Part shown: positions 8,776-17,825 of the stretch, piece after piece
Numbering within the stretch: the stretch's first letter is position 1
Layout: each line of letters begins with the position of its first letter
Assembly (NCBI GenBank): GCA_023436145.1
Contig: JAEZKP010000104.1
Coordinates: forward strand, 1 to 64,000
DNA from: Fibrobacterota bacterium
GTDB taxonomy: Bacteria; Fibrobacterota; Chitinivibrionia; Chitinivibrionales; Chitinispirillaceae
Reading direction: 5' to 3'
DNA: 64,000 bases
Translations under genes and position numbers: made by a program
Notes under the pieces: generated by a model
What the model was told of the DNA's origin: nothing
The model's database searches: none
Seen by the model: the letters and a program-made list of their open reading frames with translations, nothing else

Positions 8776-11403
8776 ATGAGCATGAGTAACACAAGTATCG
8801 AAAATATCGAGAATATTCTCCCTTCAGCTTCACTAATTGCACAGGTTTATTTCTCTAAAAATAAGGAAAAAGAGATATTCAACAAGATCAAACGTTTTTT
8901 TACCCTGAGTGGCACCAAAATAAAGAAAGTTTATGAAGATAGCAAAATGGCAGTGCATAATCAGGGCCACTACCGCTCAGTAGCATCACCACAGGCAATA
9001 GCCAAAGAAGGCACTCTTACTCTTTCATTGATTATTTCTCATCATGGCACTGTTACCGGTATAATCGATTCAGGCTCACTGATTTTTCTCAATGACAATC
9101 CTTTGCAGATGTCTTCGATACCTTTTGTCTGTGTAGACGGAAATTCCGCTACCATGCTCACTTCATACAGTACTGATAAATTCACCAGTCCAGATGACTT
9201 CCCCTTGCCTCAAAACTATTACCATAATTTTATTCCGATCAAAAATATTTCCATATCTCTGGCCACTCCTCTGGCACAGATGAATTACCAGATTGGAAAA
9301 ACTGAAATAACCCGCAGAATCATACCATCTCTTTTTTCTACAAATGATCAATTTACACCTGCCAGTGTGGAACAATTTATACTAAGTAATAAAAGCGATG
9401 CTCCGCAACAGATCACACTTGTTGTTCCAATGCCATCACTGGTTAAACTGACAAAAAAGAACAGCCGTCCCTGCGAACAGGACTATACTTTTCTGGGAAT
9501 TGCAGCCACTAACGGTCAGGTTCATAAAAAGTTTACATACCAGGGTATCACCGGTGTGGAAATGAAAAATGAACATAGTTCAGACCGGATGGCAATCGCG
9601 GTGCCTGTTCTGGAAGGAGTAAAAATTGATCTGCAGGAATCTTTCAAACTGCGTACCTTCAGACAAGACCTGGTACTTAACTCTGATGGATCATTTCATC
9701 ACCCCAATACTATTGAAAGCGGTAACGATTACGGAGCTGCCATTAGCATTACGGTCAATCTGAAACCCGGTGAAATGGTTTCGGTTCCGGTGGCCAAGGT
9801 GTTTGACTTTCCATCCCAAAAATATACAGACGGGGCAAGTGTTGCCAGAAAGTATGTTGCTGATTACCCTTGCGAAGAGAATCGTACAAAGGATATGGCT
9901 CTCAATGCACTTAACAATTATACAGAATGGCTTGAACGCACAATTGCTGTTCAGGAGCACATATTCAAGTCGCTTCAGAGTCAATTCATGTATAAAGATG
10001 ATAAGCAAGGCGCACTCAGAGCAGCACGTCTTCTGTTTAATGAACTCAGCTATCTTTTATCAAACGCATCAGTTCTGGACCAGAATAACCAGGCACGCTT
10101 TCTGGAGTGCTTTGATTACCCTTTTAATAATTCAGCGGATGTGGATTTTTATTCCAAACTGCTACTGTCCATTTTTCCTCAATTTGAACTTGATCTGTGC
10201 GAAAAATTCATCGGCTCCATCAATAAAAAAGATGAATTGATGCGTTTTTACAATCAATACTTTTACGATCCGGTTCTTCAGAGAAATTATCTTGACCTTT
10301 TACAGCGGGAAGACCGCCAGCCCGGTGCCGATATCCACATATACGCATGCAGAAAAGAGGAAGGTTCGGTGTATCATGACCTCGGATCTTTGACTTTTGG
10401 AAATCCTCTGCGCAATATGTCAGAATATACCTGGTATAACACTTCCTACTGGATCGACCTTTTTCCTAAATTGGCCCTCAGAGTCCTTAGAAATGCCAAA
10501 TATACAGGGAAGCTGGATCTGGTAAAGGATAACTGGCAGACCCTTAAAAAAGGTTTCAATTATCTTATGAGTATGGATTACGACCAGGATGGTATTCCTG
10601 AAGGTAGACAGGGAGAGGTAAGAAACACCTATGATAATATTCCTTTTGCCGGAGTCGGAGCATACGATGCCAACCTTTTTGTGGCATCTCTAAAAGCAAT
10701 GATCAGAATGGCTGAAATGGTGGAGGATTTCTCCGAAAAGAGCAGATTTATTGACCTGTACCAAAAGGCATTACCTGTTTACGAATCTCTCTGGTTTGAA
10801 ACCATCGATGCACAAGGGAATGAGATGGCTTATTATATCAACTGCAATGGTGTTAACGGCCAGGGCAGGTCCACCGATGTATTTACAGACCAGATAGTGG
10901 GCTTATGGCAGTGGGTTGCCATGGGAGAGAAACCTTTTTTGTCTGAAGACCGGATGAAGCGATTATTAAAAACTATCTTTAATAACAACCGTACCTCTAT
11001 GGGGTGGGCCACAGCACGCAAACAAGACGGCTCTGCAGTGGATTCGGATCAGGGAAAAGATGTCTGGATTGCCTCCAACTATGTTCTGGCTCAGATGCTT
11101 TCTTATTATGGAATGTACGAGGAAAGTAAACAGATTTATAAAAAAATGGATGAGATAATCTTCGAACATGGCAATTCTTTAAATACTGCAGAAAGTGTGC
11201 GTCCAGAATACGAGCAACAGCCAGGAGAGAAAAAAGCTCAACCCCATTACATAGTTGCCAGCTATCCTCGCCCCGGTGCTGTCTATGATATGCTCTACCT
11301 TGATGCTATCAAAAAGGAATGGGAAAAAACACCTGATGCCGAATATATTGAGCCTCAGAGATTACAGGAGATACGGAAGGGAATTTTCAGTCCTGAGAAT
11401 TAA
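8776..11403 (+). CDS. GH116-family glycosidase (glucosylceramidase-like)
   Basis: An 875-residue protein resembling GH116, the family of GBA2 and bacterial beta-glucosidases/xylosidases. The N-terminal ~370 residues are a beta-sandwich-like region. From about 375 an (alpha/alpha)6 barrel follows. FLECFDYPFNN (442-452) aligns with the nucleophile region, making Glu444 the candidate nucleophile. YDQDGIPEG (602-610) and RNTYDNIP (616-623), with Asp620 as candidate acid, match the second catalytic segment. No signal peptide is seen, so it is probably cytoplasmic and acts on imported oligosaccharides or glycosides. A Gfo/Idh/MocA oxidoreductase lies upstream. The assignment rests on remembered motifs; divergence from characterised members looks large. 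Confidence 0.72.
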   Translation: MSMSNTSIENIENILPSASLIAQVYFSKNKEKEIFNKIKRFFTLSGTKIKKVYEDSKMAVHNQGHYRSVASPQAIAKEGTLTLSLIISHHGTVTGIIDSGSLIFLNDNPLQMSSIPFVCVDGNSATMLTSYSTDKFTSPDDFPLPQNYYHNFIPIKNISISLATPLAQMNYQIGKTEITRRIIPSLFSTNDQFTPASVEQFILSNKSDAPQQITLVVPMPSLVKLTKKNSRPCEQDYTFLGIAATNGQVHKKFTYQGITGVEMKNEHSSDRMAIAVPVLEGVKIDLQESFKLRTFRQDLVLNSDGSFHHPNTIESGNDYGAAISITVNLKPGEMVSVPVAKVFDFPSQKYTDGASVARKYVADYPCEENRTKDMALNALNNYTEWLERTIAVQEHIFKSLQSQFMYKDDKQGALRAARLLFNELSYLLSNASVLDQNNQARFLECFDYPFNNSADVDFYSKLLLSIFPQFELDLCEKFIGSINKKDELMRFYNQYFYDPVLQRNYLDLLQREDRQPGADIHIYACRKEEGSVYHDLGSLTFGNPLRNMSEYTWYNTSYWIDLFPKLALRVLRNAKYTGKLDLVKDNWQTLKKGFNYLMSMDYDQDGIPEGRQGEVRNTYDNIPFAGVGAYDANLFVASLKAMIRMAEMVEDFSEKSRFIDLYQKALPVYESLWFETIDAQGNEMAYYINCNGVNGQGRSTDVFTDQIVGLWQWVAMGEKPFLSEDRMKRLLKTIFNNNRTSMGWATARKQDGSAVDSDQGKDVWIASNYVLAQMLSYYGMYEESKQIYKKMDEIIFEHGNSLNTAESVRPEYEQQPGEKKAQPHYIVASYPRPGAVYDMLYLDAIKKEWEKTPDAEYIEPQRLQEIRKGIFSPEN

Positions 11404-11455
11404 AGGGAAAAGAGGGGATTCTTTCCCATCAGACCTTCGCATTATAACTTATATA

Positions 11456-11484
11456 TTATTAACCGGTTGTTCACCGGTTAATAA
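11456..11484. terminator. palindromic hairpin between convergent genes
   Basis: A perfect 12-bp stem (11456-11467 with 11473-11484) with a 5-nt loop separates the GH116 gene from the convergent MFS gene. Neither side has a strong T run, so it is a weak bidirectional terminator or simply a structured spacer. Confidence 0.5.
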
Positions 11485-11502
11485 GTTATCCTGCTACTTT
11501 AG

Positions 11503-12714
11503 TCAATTTGCTTTATTAAGTGCCCAGGACGATTTATCAATCTTGAAAAACAAAGCAAAAATAGCCATCACCAGAAAAACCAGTCCAGTTGCTATAAAAG
11601 TAGACTTATAACTGAAATGCACTGCCAGGATAGATCCGGCGATTGGAGCAATTGCCCTTCCTGCTGCTACTATAGAGTTGTCAAATCCATAAATACTGCC
11701 CTCTGTACCACGATCCGAACTCTGCACTAACAATGCACTCAATGACGGAGTCAACGCTCCGGAACATAATCCTGCAAGCAAGTTGAGCGCAAAAAACTGC
11801 CACACTTTTCCAACCAACCCCTGAGGGATAAAAAACAGAGCTGTAGTTACAGACGCCAGAATTACCACCCGTCTATGCCCTATCTTATCACTGGTACGAG
11901 CCATTATGAATCCCCCAATTATCCCTGAAACCGATGCCGCTCCTATTACCGATCCGGTTAAAGTACCCAGATTCTCTTTTGAACCAGCCAGAGTGGCAAG
12001 GAATAAAGGTAACACAGGATAAAGCATCGTATTTGCAATACTGCTCAAAAACCGTAGTATAAATACTACCAGAACCTTTCTTTTGGTGAACAATTTTTTC
12101 CAATCAGAAAACAGCCCGGATTTTCTTTCCACTTTTTCCTGGTTTACATTTGACTTTTCCTGAACATGAAACAAAACAGATACACCAGACAAGAATAAGA
12201 GTATACCGGTAATCACAAAAGTAGTTCTGATCCCAGAAATGTCCGCCAGTATTCCACCGATAAAAGGTCCCATTGCCACTCCGGACCACACAGCCACCTG
12301 TAAAGACCCCATCACAAATCCACTCTTTTCCCTGGGTGCAAATGATGCAGAAAGAGCACTGGTTGCTGAAATTACCCCGCTGAGAAGTCCCTGACATATT
12401 CTGAGTAGAATAAGCTGTTCGGCAGTCCTGACAAATCCCATCAACAAAATGGTAACAGCCCCTCCCATCATAGCTCTGACCACCATCGGCTTTTTACCAT
12501 ACCGGTCAGCAATAGCACCCCAAAAAGGAGAAACCAGTGCCATTGCCAAAGCCTGAGATGAGAACACCAGCCCCGAGAGGATCTCGGTACTTAAACCCAG
12601 AACTGAATCCAATTCTTTTATGTAAAAAGGCAGAAATGGAAAGATCAGGGAAAAACCCATAGATGTGATCATCTGGGCTACTAATATGATATAAAAACTG
12701 CGTTTCCAATTCAT
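11503..12714 (-). CDS. MFS drug-type efflux transporter
   Basis: A 403-residue major facilitator with about 12 hydrophobic helices. The loop between helices 2 and 3 reads FWGAIADRYGKKPMVVR, the MFS motif A of the drug:H+ antiporter-1 (TetA/NorA-like) group, and a related ARTSDKIGHRRVV copy sits in the second half. A basic central loop (near 195-215) separates the halves. Expected role: proton-driven export of a small hydrophobic compound across the inner membrane. Neighbouring genes give no hint of the substrate and no regulator is adjacent. Confidence 0.85.
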   Translation of the reverse strand: MNWKRSFYIILVAQMITSMGFSLIFPFLPFYIKELDSVLGLSTEILSGLVFSSQALAMALVSPFWGAIADRYGKKPMVVRAMMGGAVTILLMGFVRTAEQLILLRICQGLLSGVISATSALSASFAPREKSGFVMGSLQVAVWSGVAMGPFIGGILADISGIRTTFVITGILLFLSGVSVLFHVQEKSNVNQEKVERKSGLFSDWKKLFTKRKVLVVFILRFLSSIANTMLYPVLPLFLATLAGSKENLGTLTGSVIGAASVSGIIGGFIMARTSDKIGHRRVVILASVTTALFFIPQGLVGKVWQFFALNLLAGLCSGALTPSLSALLVQSSDRGTEGSIYGFDNSIVAAGRAIAPIAGSILAVHFSYKSTFIATGLVFLVMAIFALFFKIDKSSWALNKAN

Positions 12715-12890
12715 AAACGGCTCAAAAATTTCTTTTCAGGCTTCATTTAACAAGCATTTAAATCTAGGCGGTTACGTTTTAAGCGGGCATAAGCGGATCA
12801 TAAAACATGATCAGAACAGATAATCCGTATTACTAATCATTCATCAATTTTTACAGTTGCCTGATAATTGATTACTCATCAGTTTCCCAT

Positions 12891-15800
12891 TTATTTATTC
12901 AAAAACATCACTTCCAGAGAATCAAAATATTCTTTAACTGCTTCGCGATAGTTCTCCGGGAAATTACCCATCAAAGCCTTTCTCCTGAGTAAATAAAAAG
13001 TATCCGGGTCATCCAGAACCGCTTTTTGTTCACTACGGTTATCCAATGAGAAAACCGTTTCAGCTGATTTGGACTTGCGCTCCTCCTTGCCCTCATCCCG
13101 ACGATGCATGGAAAGAGTCGTCTGAAGCATTCTGGAAAGAAAACGGTCCTGATGTTTAGAGATTTCCGGTTTTGGCTGCTCAAGCATCTTTGCAAGCCGC
13201 TGGGCTTCCTTTTCCAACTGCTCAACTCTCTGTTGCATCGATTCCCCGGTCTCTTTTCCATATTTTTCTGCCAGCTTCTTTAATTCATCTGCAATTGCTT
13301 TCTGCGCCTTCTGTGCAGCCTCTCTTGCACTCTGTTGCCCCTGACCACCGGGTTGATCCCGAGCTTCTTCATTTTGCCCACCCATAAGTGATTTAAGCAG
13401 ATCCGCCGTAGCAGCATTTATCGAAGCCTGGCGTCCCGACAGATTACGCATCGCATCCATAAATCCACTATTGCAACTGTTCTGCCCCTGGCATTGCTGT
13501 TTCATATTTTGCATCGCTTTGACTAATGTGTTAGCCAGAGAATTGAGGGAGAATTTATTCTCCTGCATTGCCCACAGAGGATTACTCTCCCCTAATGCCA
13601 ACACCGCCTCCTGTGAGCTATTTAAAGCATTAGTAAACTGCTGACCGAGACTGTTTTTCATCATTGGCGGAATTGACTTAAGACTATCAGTTTTCGTTGA
13701 GGATTTTATCAATGCATCGCGTAAAGCCTGCTGTGCAACAGCCAGTTTTTTTCTGTCATCATTATCCATTGCTTCGATGATTTTTTCCTGCCATTCGATC
13801 AGATTTATGGCATCATGAGCCATTTCCTTAATTATTCTCTGCTCAGCAAGCATCTGTTGCATCTTTGCAGAACTCATCATATCACGAAGCTGCTGAGAGG
13901 CAGAAAGCAAAGTAGCACTCATACGGTTCATCTGATCCGCTGAAGGGCTCCGACTCCCTGAGAGCTCGGACCGCATCTGATTACCCAAAGAGTCGATCTG
14001 CTCAGATGTGGAAGGAAAATTTTCTTCGGTCGTAGTTTTCTGCTTAAATTCATTGTTGAACATTTCTATTCTGGAAAGAAGCTCCTTCTGCTGAGACATT
14101 GTACGTGAGGATTGCATCTGTTCAGCAATAGCCTTCTGCTCCTGAGCCATTTTTTCTGCTGCCATAGCCAGCGAAGCCAACTCCCGGTCCTTTCGAAGCA
14201 TCTGCAAAAACTGGAGTGTATTATTTAAACGCTCATCAAGTTCAGGCAGCATTTTCTGAAGATTCTCCACTGCTTCCTTCATTTCATCAAAAGTAATCTG
14301 ATGATCATCTTTAATTTTTGGAAACAGGCTGTCTCCGAATTGTTTTATCAGTTCCTTGAGCTCATTTTGTATCTGCTCCATTTTCTCGCTGATCTCTTCA
14401 CCAATGTCACCTTGTTCTTTGAGCTTTTTGATATTCTCCTGCAATGAATTCAGTGCATTCTGTAAAGAATCCGATTGTGCCTGTATTGCATTCTGAACAT
14501 CCTGCACAATCTGTTTCTGGTCCCAGGAAAGCTCCTCTGCCCCGGTTGCCGACTTGACCAGATGCTCAAGCATCTGCTTAAGATTTTCCTGTTCTTTACG
14601 AACCCCCTCTATTTTTTCATCTGCATAATTCTCTTTCTCCACAACCGCCCGGTGAATCTCCTCAAAACCTGGAACTCTGAACCAGAAAGTATCGCTGGTG
14701 TTCACTCCCTGTAAAGAATTTGGACGGTTATCACGGATTTTTGCCCAGTAATAAAGCGTATCCCCGGGATAAAGAGAGTATGGAAGTAAATTCCAGATAA
14801 CCTGCTTTCTGGTGGTTTGTGGATTCCCTTTGGGAGAGATGTTCCACACAGAAACACTATCCTCACACTCCCCATTACGACAACTGATAATTTCTAAGGA
14901 CCTTATTCCGATATCATCGATCCCCTGAACCCATAAGGTCTCGACCTGCTCAGGTTTAAGTTCAGTATTATACCCGGGTTTAAGAAAATGCACCACTGGC
15001 AGTTCATCGGGAATAATATCTATGTGAAATTTGGGTATAGTATCGTTTTTCTGTTCCCGTAAATCTACCAGTCCAAAGGTGTATTCAGTTGGTTTGTGCA
15101 CAACAACTTCACCATATGCTCTGTTTTTATCTACTCTTAGACTGATGGAGTCATTATCAGTTAAGAAATAAGCTCTGGAGAGCTCTTCAGATTCTATGGT
15201 AAAATTGACTTTTGTCCCGGCATAAGCCTTAAAATCACCCTGCCCTTCAGGTAAAGCCCTGACAGTATCGCCTGTATAAGCAGGTGGTGTAAGCCGTATT
15301 TGCATACTATAAAGAGCAGGTGGTGGCACAACCATGATCGTCTCCGGAGTAAAGTGCTTTCCACCATATACAAACTGATAAACAAAGGAATGTTTTACAC
15401 TATCCATTTTAAAACTGAATATCTCAGAACTGTCCGATCGGAGATCAATCTTTACCGATTTTTTCTCATTTATTCTGTTAATAACTATGCGGCAGGTGGG
15501 AAACCTGGCCCGATCAGGTTGGAATCTAAGTATAACTGAATCATTCATCCCGATTTTTACAGTTCCCGGACTTACTTCCGCTTCCGAGGAATTAACCGAA
15601 GAAAAAGGTATGTTCCAGAACTGAGTCAATGATGGATTAAGAGAATTTATGGATAATATCCAGACTGGAATCAGAATCAAACTCAGCCATAAAGTAAATG
15701 GAACCTTTTGTGATGGAGGTGTTATTGTGGATATCTGCTCTGCTGCTATATGGAAACTACGATCAATAAACGGACTGTTTTGTTTTGTATCATGTAGTTC

Positions 15801-16118
15801 AAGGGAGATGGCTATCAAAGGATGATTACAGTTGGCCCCCTGCTCAATTTTTTTGGCCACCTGTAAAAAGCCGGGTGCATGAAAAAAAATTGAATCCAGA
15901 AGCCAGCCACATAGAAATAGCAAAGTAAAACTTAAAATCAGATCCCACAACAGCGGCAGGAAAATCCATGGATAAAAAGCAAAGATGACATTAAGCACTA
16001 CTGAAATCAATAGAAAAGAAAGTAAAGCTGGGGCAAATCCCCGGATAACCCTAGAACCGATGATTCGCCTTCGAATCGTAGCTACATACTTTTTAACGGT
16101 TAAAAAATCGGCATTCAT
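12891..16118 (-). CDS. DUF4175-like membrane protein with long coiled coil
   Basis: A 1075-residue protein. Two hydrophobic helices near residues 30-80 and a third near 140-158 anchor it in the inner membrane. A periplasm-facing region of beta-rich, Ig-like character follows (about 160-480). From about 490 to 1000 it is a very Gln/Lys/Glu-rich, heptad-like coiled coil, interrupted by an AREAAQKAQ-type segment. This architecture matches DUF4175-type proteins of unknown function. It starts with an ATGA overlap of the upstream DUF4159 gene, so the two are translationally coupled. In other genomes such genes lie beside MoxR and DUF58 genes; neither is present here. An envelope structural or stress function is inference only. 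Confidence 0.65.
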   Translation of the reverse strand: MNADFLTVKKYVATIRRRIIGSRVIRGFAPALLSFLLISVVLNVIFAFYPWIFLPLLWDLILSFTLLFLCGWLLDSIFFHAPGFLQVAKKIEQGANCNHPLIAISLELHDTKQNSPFIDRSFHIAAEQISTITPPSQKVPFTLWLSLILIPVWILSINSLNPSLTQFWNIPFSSVNSSEAEVSPGTVKIGMNDSVILRFQPDRARFPTCRIVINRINEKKSVKIDLRSDSSEIFSFKMDSVKHSFVYQFVYGGKHFTPETIMVVPPPALYSMQIRLTPPAYTGDTVRALPEGQGDFKAYAGTKVNFTIESEELSRAYFLTDNDSISLRVDKNRAYGEVVVHKPTEYTFGLVDLREQKNDTIPKFHIDIIPDELPVVHFLKPGYNTELKPEQVETLWVQGIDDIGIRSLEIISCRNGECEDSVSVWNISPKGNPQTTRKQVIWNLLPYSLYPGDTLYYWAKIRDNRPNSLQGVNTSDTFWFRVPGFEEIHRAVVEKENYADEKIEGVRKEQENLKQMLEHLVKSATGAEELSWDQKQIVQDVQNAIQAQSDSLQNALNSLQENIKKLKEQGDIGEEISEKMEQIQNELKELIKQFGDSLFPKIKDDHQITFDEMKEAVENLQKMLPELDERLNNTLQFLQMLRKDRELASLAMAAEKMAQEQKAIAEQMQSSRTMSQQKELLSRIEMFNNEFKQKTTTEENFPSTSEQIDSLGNQMRSELSGSRSPSADQMNRMSATLLSASQQLRDMMSSAKMQQMLAEQRIIKEMAHDAINLIEWQEKIIEAMDNDDRKKLAVAQQALRDALIKSSTKTDSLKSIPPMMKNSLGQQFTNALNSSQEAVLALGESNPLWAMQENKFSLNSLANTLVKAMQNMKQQCQGQNSCNSGFMDAMRNLSGRQASINAATADLLKSLMGGQNEEARDQPGGQGQQSAREAAQKAQKAIADELKKLAEKYGKETGESMQQRVEQLEKEAQRLAKMLEQPKPEISKHQDRFLSRMLQTTLSMHRRDEGKEERKSKSAETVFSLDNRSEQKAVLDDPDTFYLLRRKALMGNFPENYREAVKEYFDSLEVMFLNK

Positions 16119-16762
16119 TGATTCAAAAACCAGAAAATTACATTTATGCCCATCTGCAGTGCCAGCTCATGAAGCTTCTCACCATCATTATGAATATGCA
16201 AATCTTCCATACCATCACCTATATCTGAGTTATAGGAGTAAAAGATAACCATTCTACCTTCAAAAAACACTCCCAAACCCTGTGCAGGTATTCCATCATG
16301 TTCATGAATTTTAGGCAAACCGGGCAATCGGTAGAAAGAGCGGTAAATCGGATGATCGGAAGGGATAACAGTGAGAGGATTTTCCGGAAACAGTTGAGAA
16401 ATTTGCTGACGAAACGAGCGGTCCAGCCCATAATTATCATCAGCCCAGAGAAATCCTCCGGCAATCAGATATTTTCTTAACCTTAGCTTTTCTGCATCTG
16501 TTAACTTTATGTCTCCATGCCCGGTGATATAAATAAAAGGGAAAAGGAATAACTCGCGATCCATAATTTCTACGGTTTTTATGGTGTCACAGATCTGAAT
16601 AGATGTACGCTGTCGTAAAGTCTTTACCAGATTTGGCAAAGATGATGGATTGGCATACCAGTCTCCACCGCCACCATATTTGAGCCTGGCTATTGTTAAC
16701 TGACAATCATTTGCGCAAACAGTGGCAAAGAATGTAACCACTATTGTCAGAAAAAGCCTCAT
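16115..16762 (-). CDS. DUF4159 domain protein, exported
   Basis: A 215-residue protein starting at the ATG at 16762, which has GGGAAAGGAT upstream. It begins a clean signal peptide (MRLFLTIVVTFFATVCA). Mature-region motifs LKYGGGGDWYANP, ITGHGDIKLTD, GGFLWADDNYG and the closing INVIFWFLNQ are those of DUF4159. That domain is related to glutamine-amidotransferase-like folds, but no catalytic triad was identified. It is coupled by ATGA to the large coiled-coil membrane protein, suggesting a shared complex at the cell envelope. Function is unknown. Confidence 0.78.
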   Translation of the reverse strand: MRLFLTIVVTFFATVCANDCQLTIARLKYGGGGDWYANPSSLPNLVKTLRQRTSIQICDTIKTVEIMDRELFLFPFIYITGHGDIKLTDAEKLRLRKYLIAGGFLWADDNYGLDRSFRQQISQLFPENPLTVIPSDHPIYRSFYRLPGLPKIHEHDGIPAQGLGVFFEGRMVIFYSYNSDIGDGMEDLHIHNDGEKLHELALQMGINVIFWFLNQ

Positions 16763-16824
16763 GCACTTATCCTTTCCCTGATGAACAACATAGCTGAAAA
16801 ATAACTCCAGCTCTCTTAGGAAAG

Positions 16825-16856
16825 AAAAAAAAGGCGGGTTCAATGCTAAACCCGCC
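16825..16856 (-). terminator. rho-independent terminator after secF
   Basis: An 8-bp GC-rich stem (GGCGGGTT 16833-16840 with 16849-16856) and 8-nt loop, followed on the minus strand by a run of eight T. It closes the secD-secF transcript, so the DUF4159 gene downstream should have its own promoter. Confidence 0.85.
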
Positions 16857-16885
16857 CTCATTAATTAAAGACTGTTACTTCTTTT

Positions 16886-17800
16886 TTATTTGACGATAGG
16901 TCTTTTATTATGCCAGTTAACCAGTATCGCAGTAGCGATAAAGATAGTAGAATAAGTACCCACAGCAACACCCACAGTCAAAGCCAGCGCAAAATCTTTA
17001 ATTGCATCGCTTCCAAATAGAAAAATTGAAAAGGAAACAAACAAGGTAGTCAGCGAAGTAATAAATGTACGGGATAGTGTCTGATTGATACTGGCGTTTA
17101 CCAGATCACCGAAACTTTTTCCCTTTAAACCACCCCTCAAATTCTCTCTGATACGATCGAATATAACGATGGTATCATTTAGTGAATACCCCACTATGGT
17201 AAGCAATGCTGCGATAAAAGAAATAGATACCTCAAGATTCAGTAACGAAAAGATGGTAAGTGTGATCATCACATCGTGAAACAGGGGGATAACCGAGGCA
17301 ACCCCGAAAGGCAGGTTAAAACGGAAGCCTACATAAACCAGAATAGCTATCAAAGAGAGTAGTGTGGCAATGATTGCATCCCTTTTAAGCTCCCCACCAA
17401 TTTTGGGTCCTACAGTTTCCACTCTTCGAACTTCGAAGGAGTTTTCCGGATATCTTTCAACCAGAGCACTTTTTATGGCATTGGAGACCTCGTCTCCTTC
17501 ACCCTGTTTTCCAACGGTTACCTGCAACTCGTTATTGGCAATCTGTCCGATAGTCTTTACTTCAGGTGATCCGAAACCCAGTTCAGCAATAATATTCCTT
17601 ATTTTTGTCAGATCATCATGGAAAGGTTTCTGGAATTTCATCTGCACAGTGGTCCCCCCTACAAAATCTACAGAGAGGTTGAATCCCCGATGTGCTACGA
17701 TAGAGATTATTCCGATAAGGATTACCAGGATTGAGACGCTGAAAGCAACTTTCTGGTAACGGATAAAATCAATTTTAGTATTCTTAAAAGCCTGCAACAT
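16886..17800 (-). CDS. secF: protein translocase subunit SecF
   Basis: A 304-residue inner-membrane protein with six predicted helices. The N-terminal helix is followed by the periplasmic P4-type domain containing SVDFVGGTTVQMKF. The membrane half carries GYSLNDTIVIFDRIRENL, the hallmark of SecF. With SecD it forms the proton-motive-force-driven complex that assists SecYEG late in export. It lies 25 bases behind secD in the same direction and ends in a strong terminator. No yajC is adjacent. Confidence 0.95.
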   Translation of the reverse strand: MLQAFKNTKIDFIRYQKVAFSVSILVILIGIISIVAHRGFNLSVDFVGGTTVQMKFQKPFHDDLTKIRNIIAELGFGSPEVKTIGQIANNELQVTVGKQGEGDEVSNAIKSALVERYPENSFEVRRVETVGPKIGGELKRDAIIATLLSLIAILVYVGFRFNLPFGVASVIPLFHDVMITLTIFSLLNLEVSISFIAALLTIVGYSLNDTIVIFDRIRENLRGGLKGKSFGDLVNASINQTLSRTFITSLTTLFVSFSIFLFGSDAIKDFALALTVGVAVGTYSTIFIATAILVNWHNKRPIVK

Positions 17801-17825
17801 AGTGATTAATTCCCCATGGAAGAAG

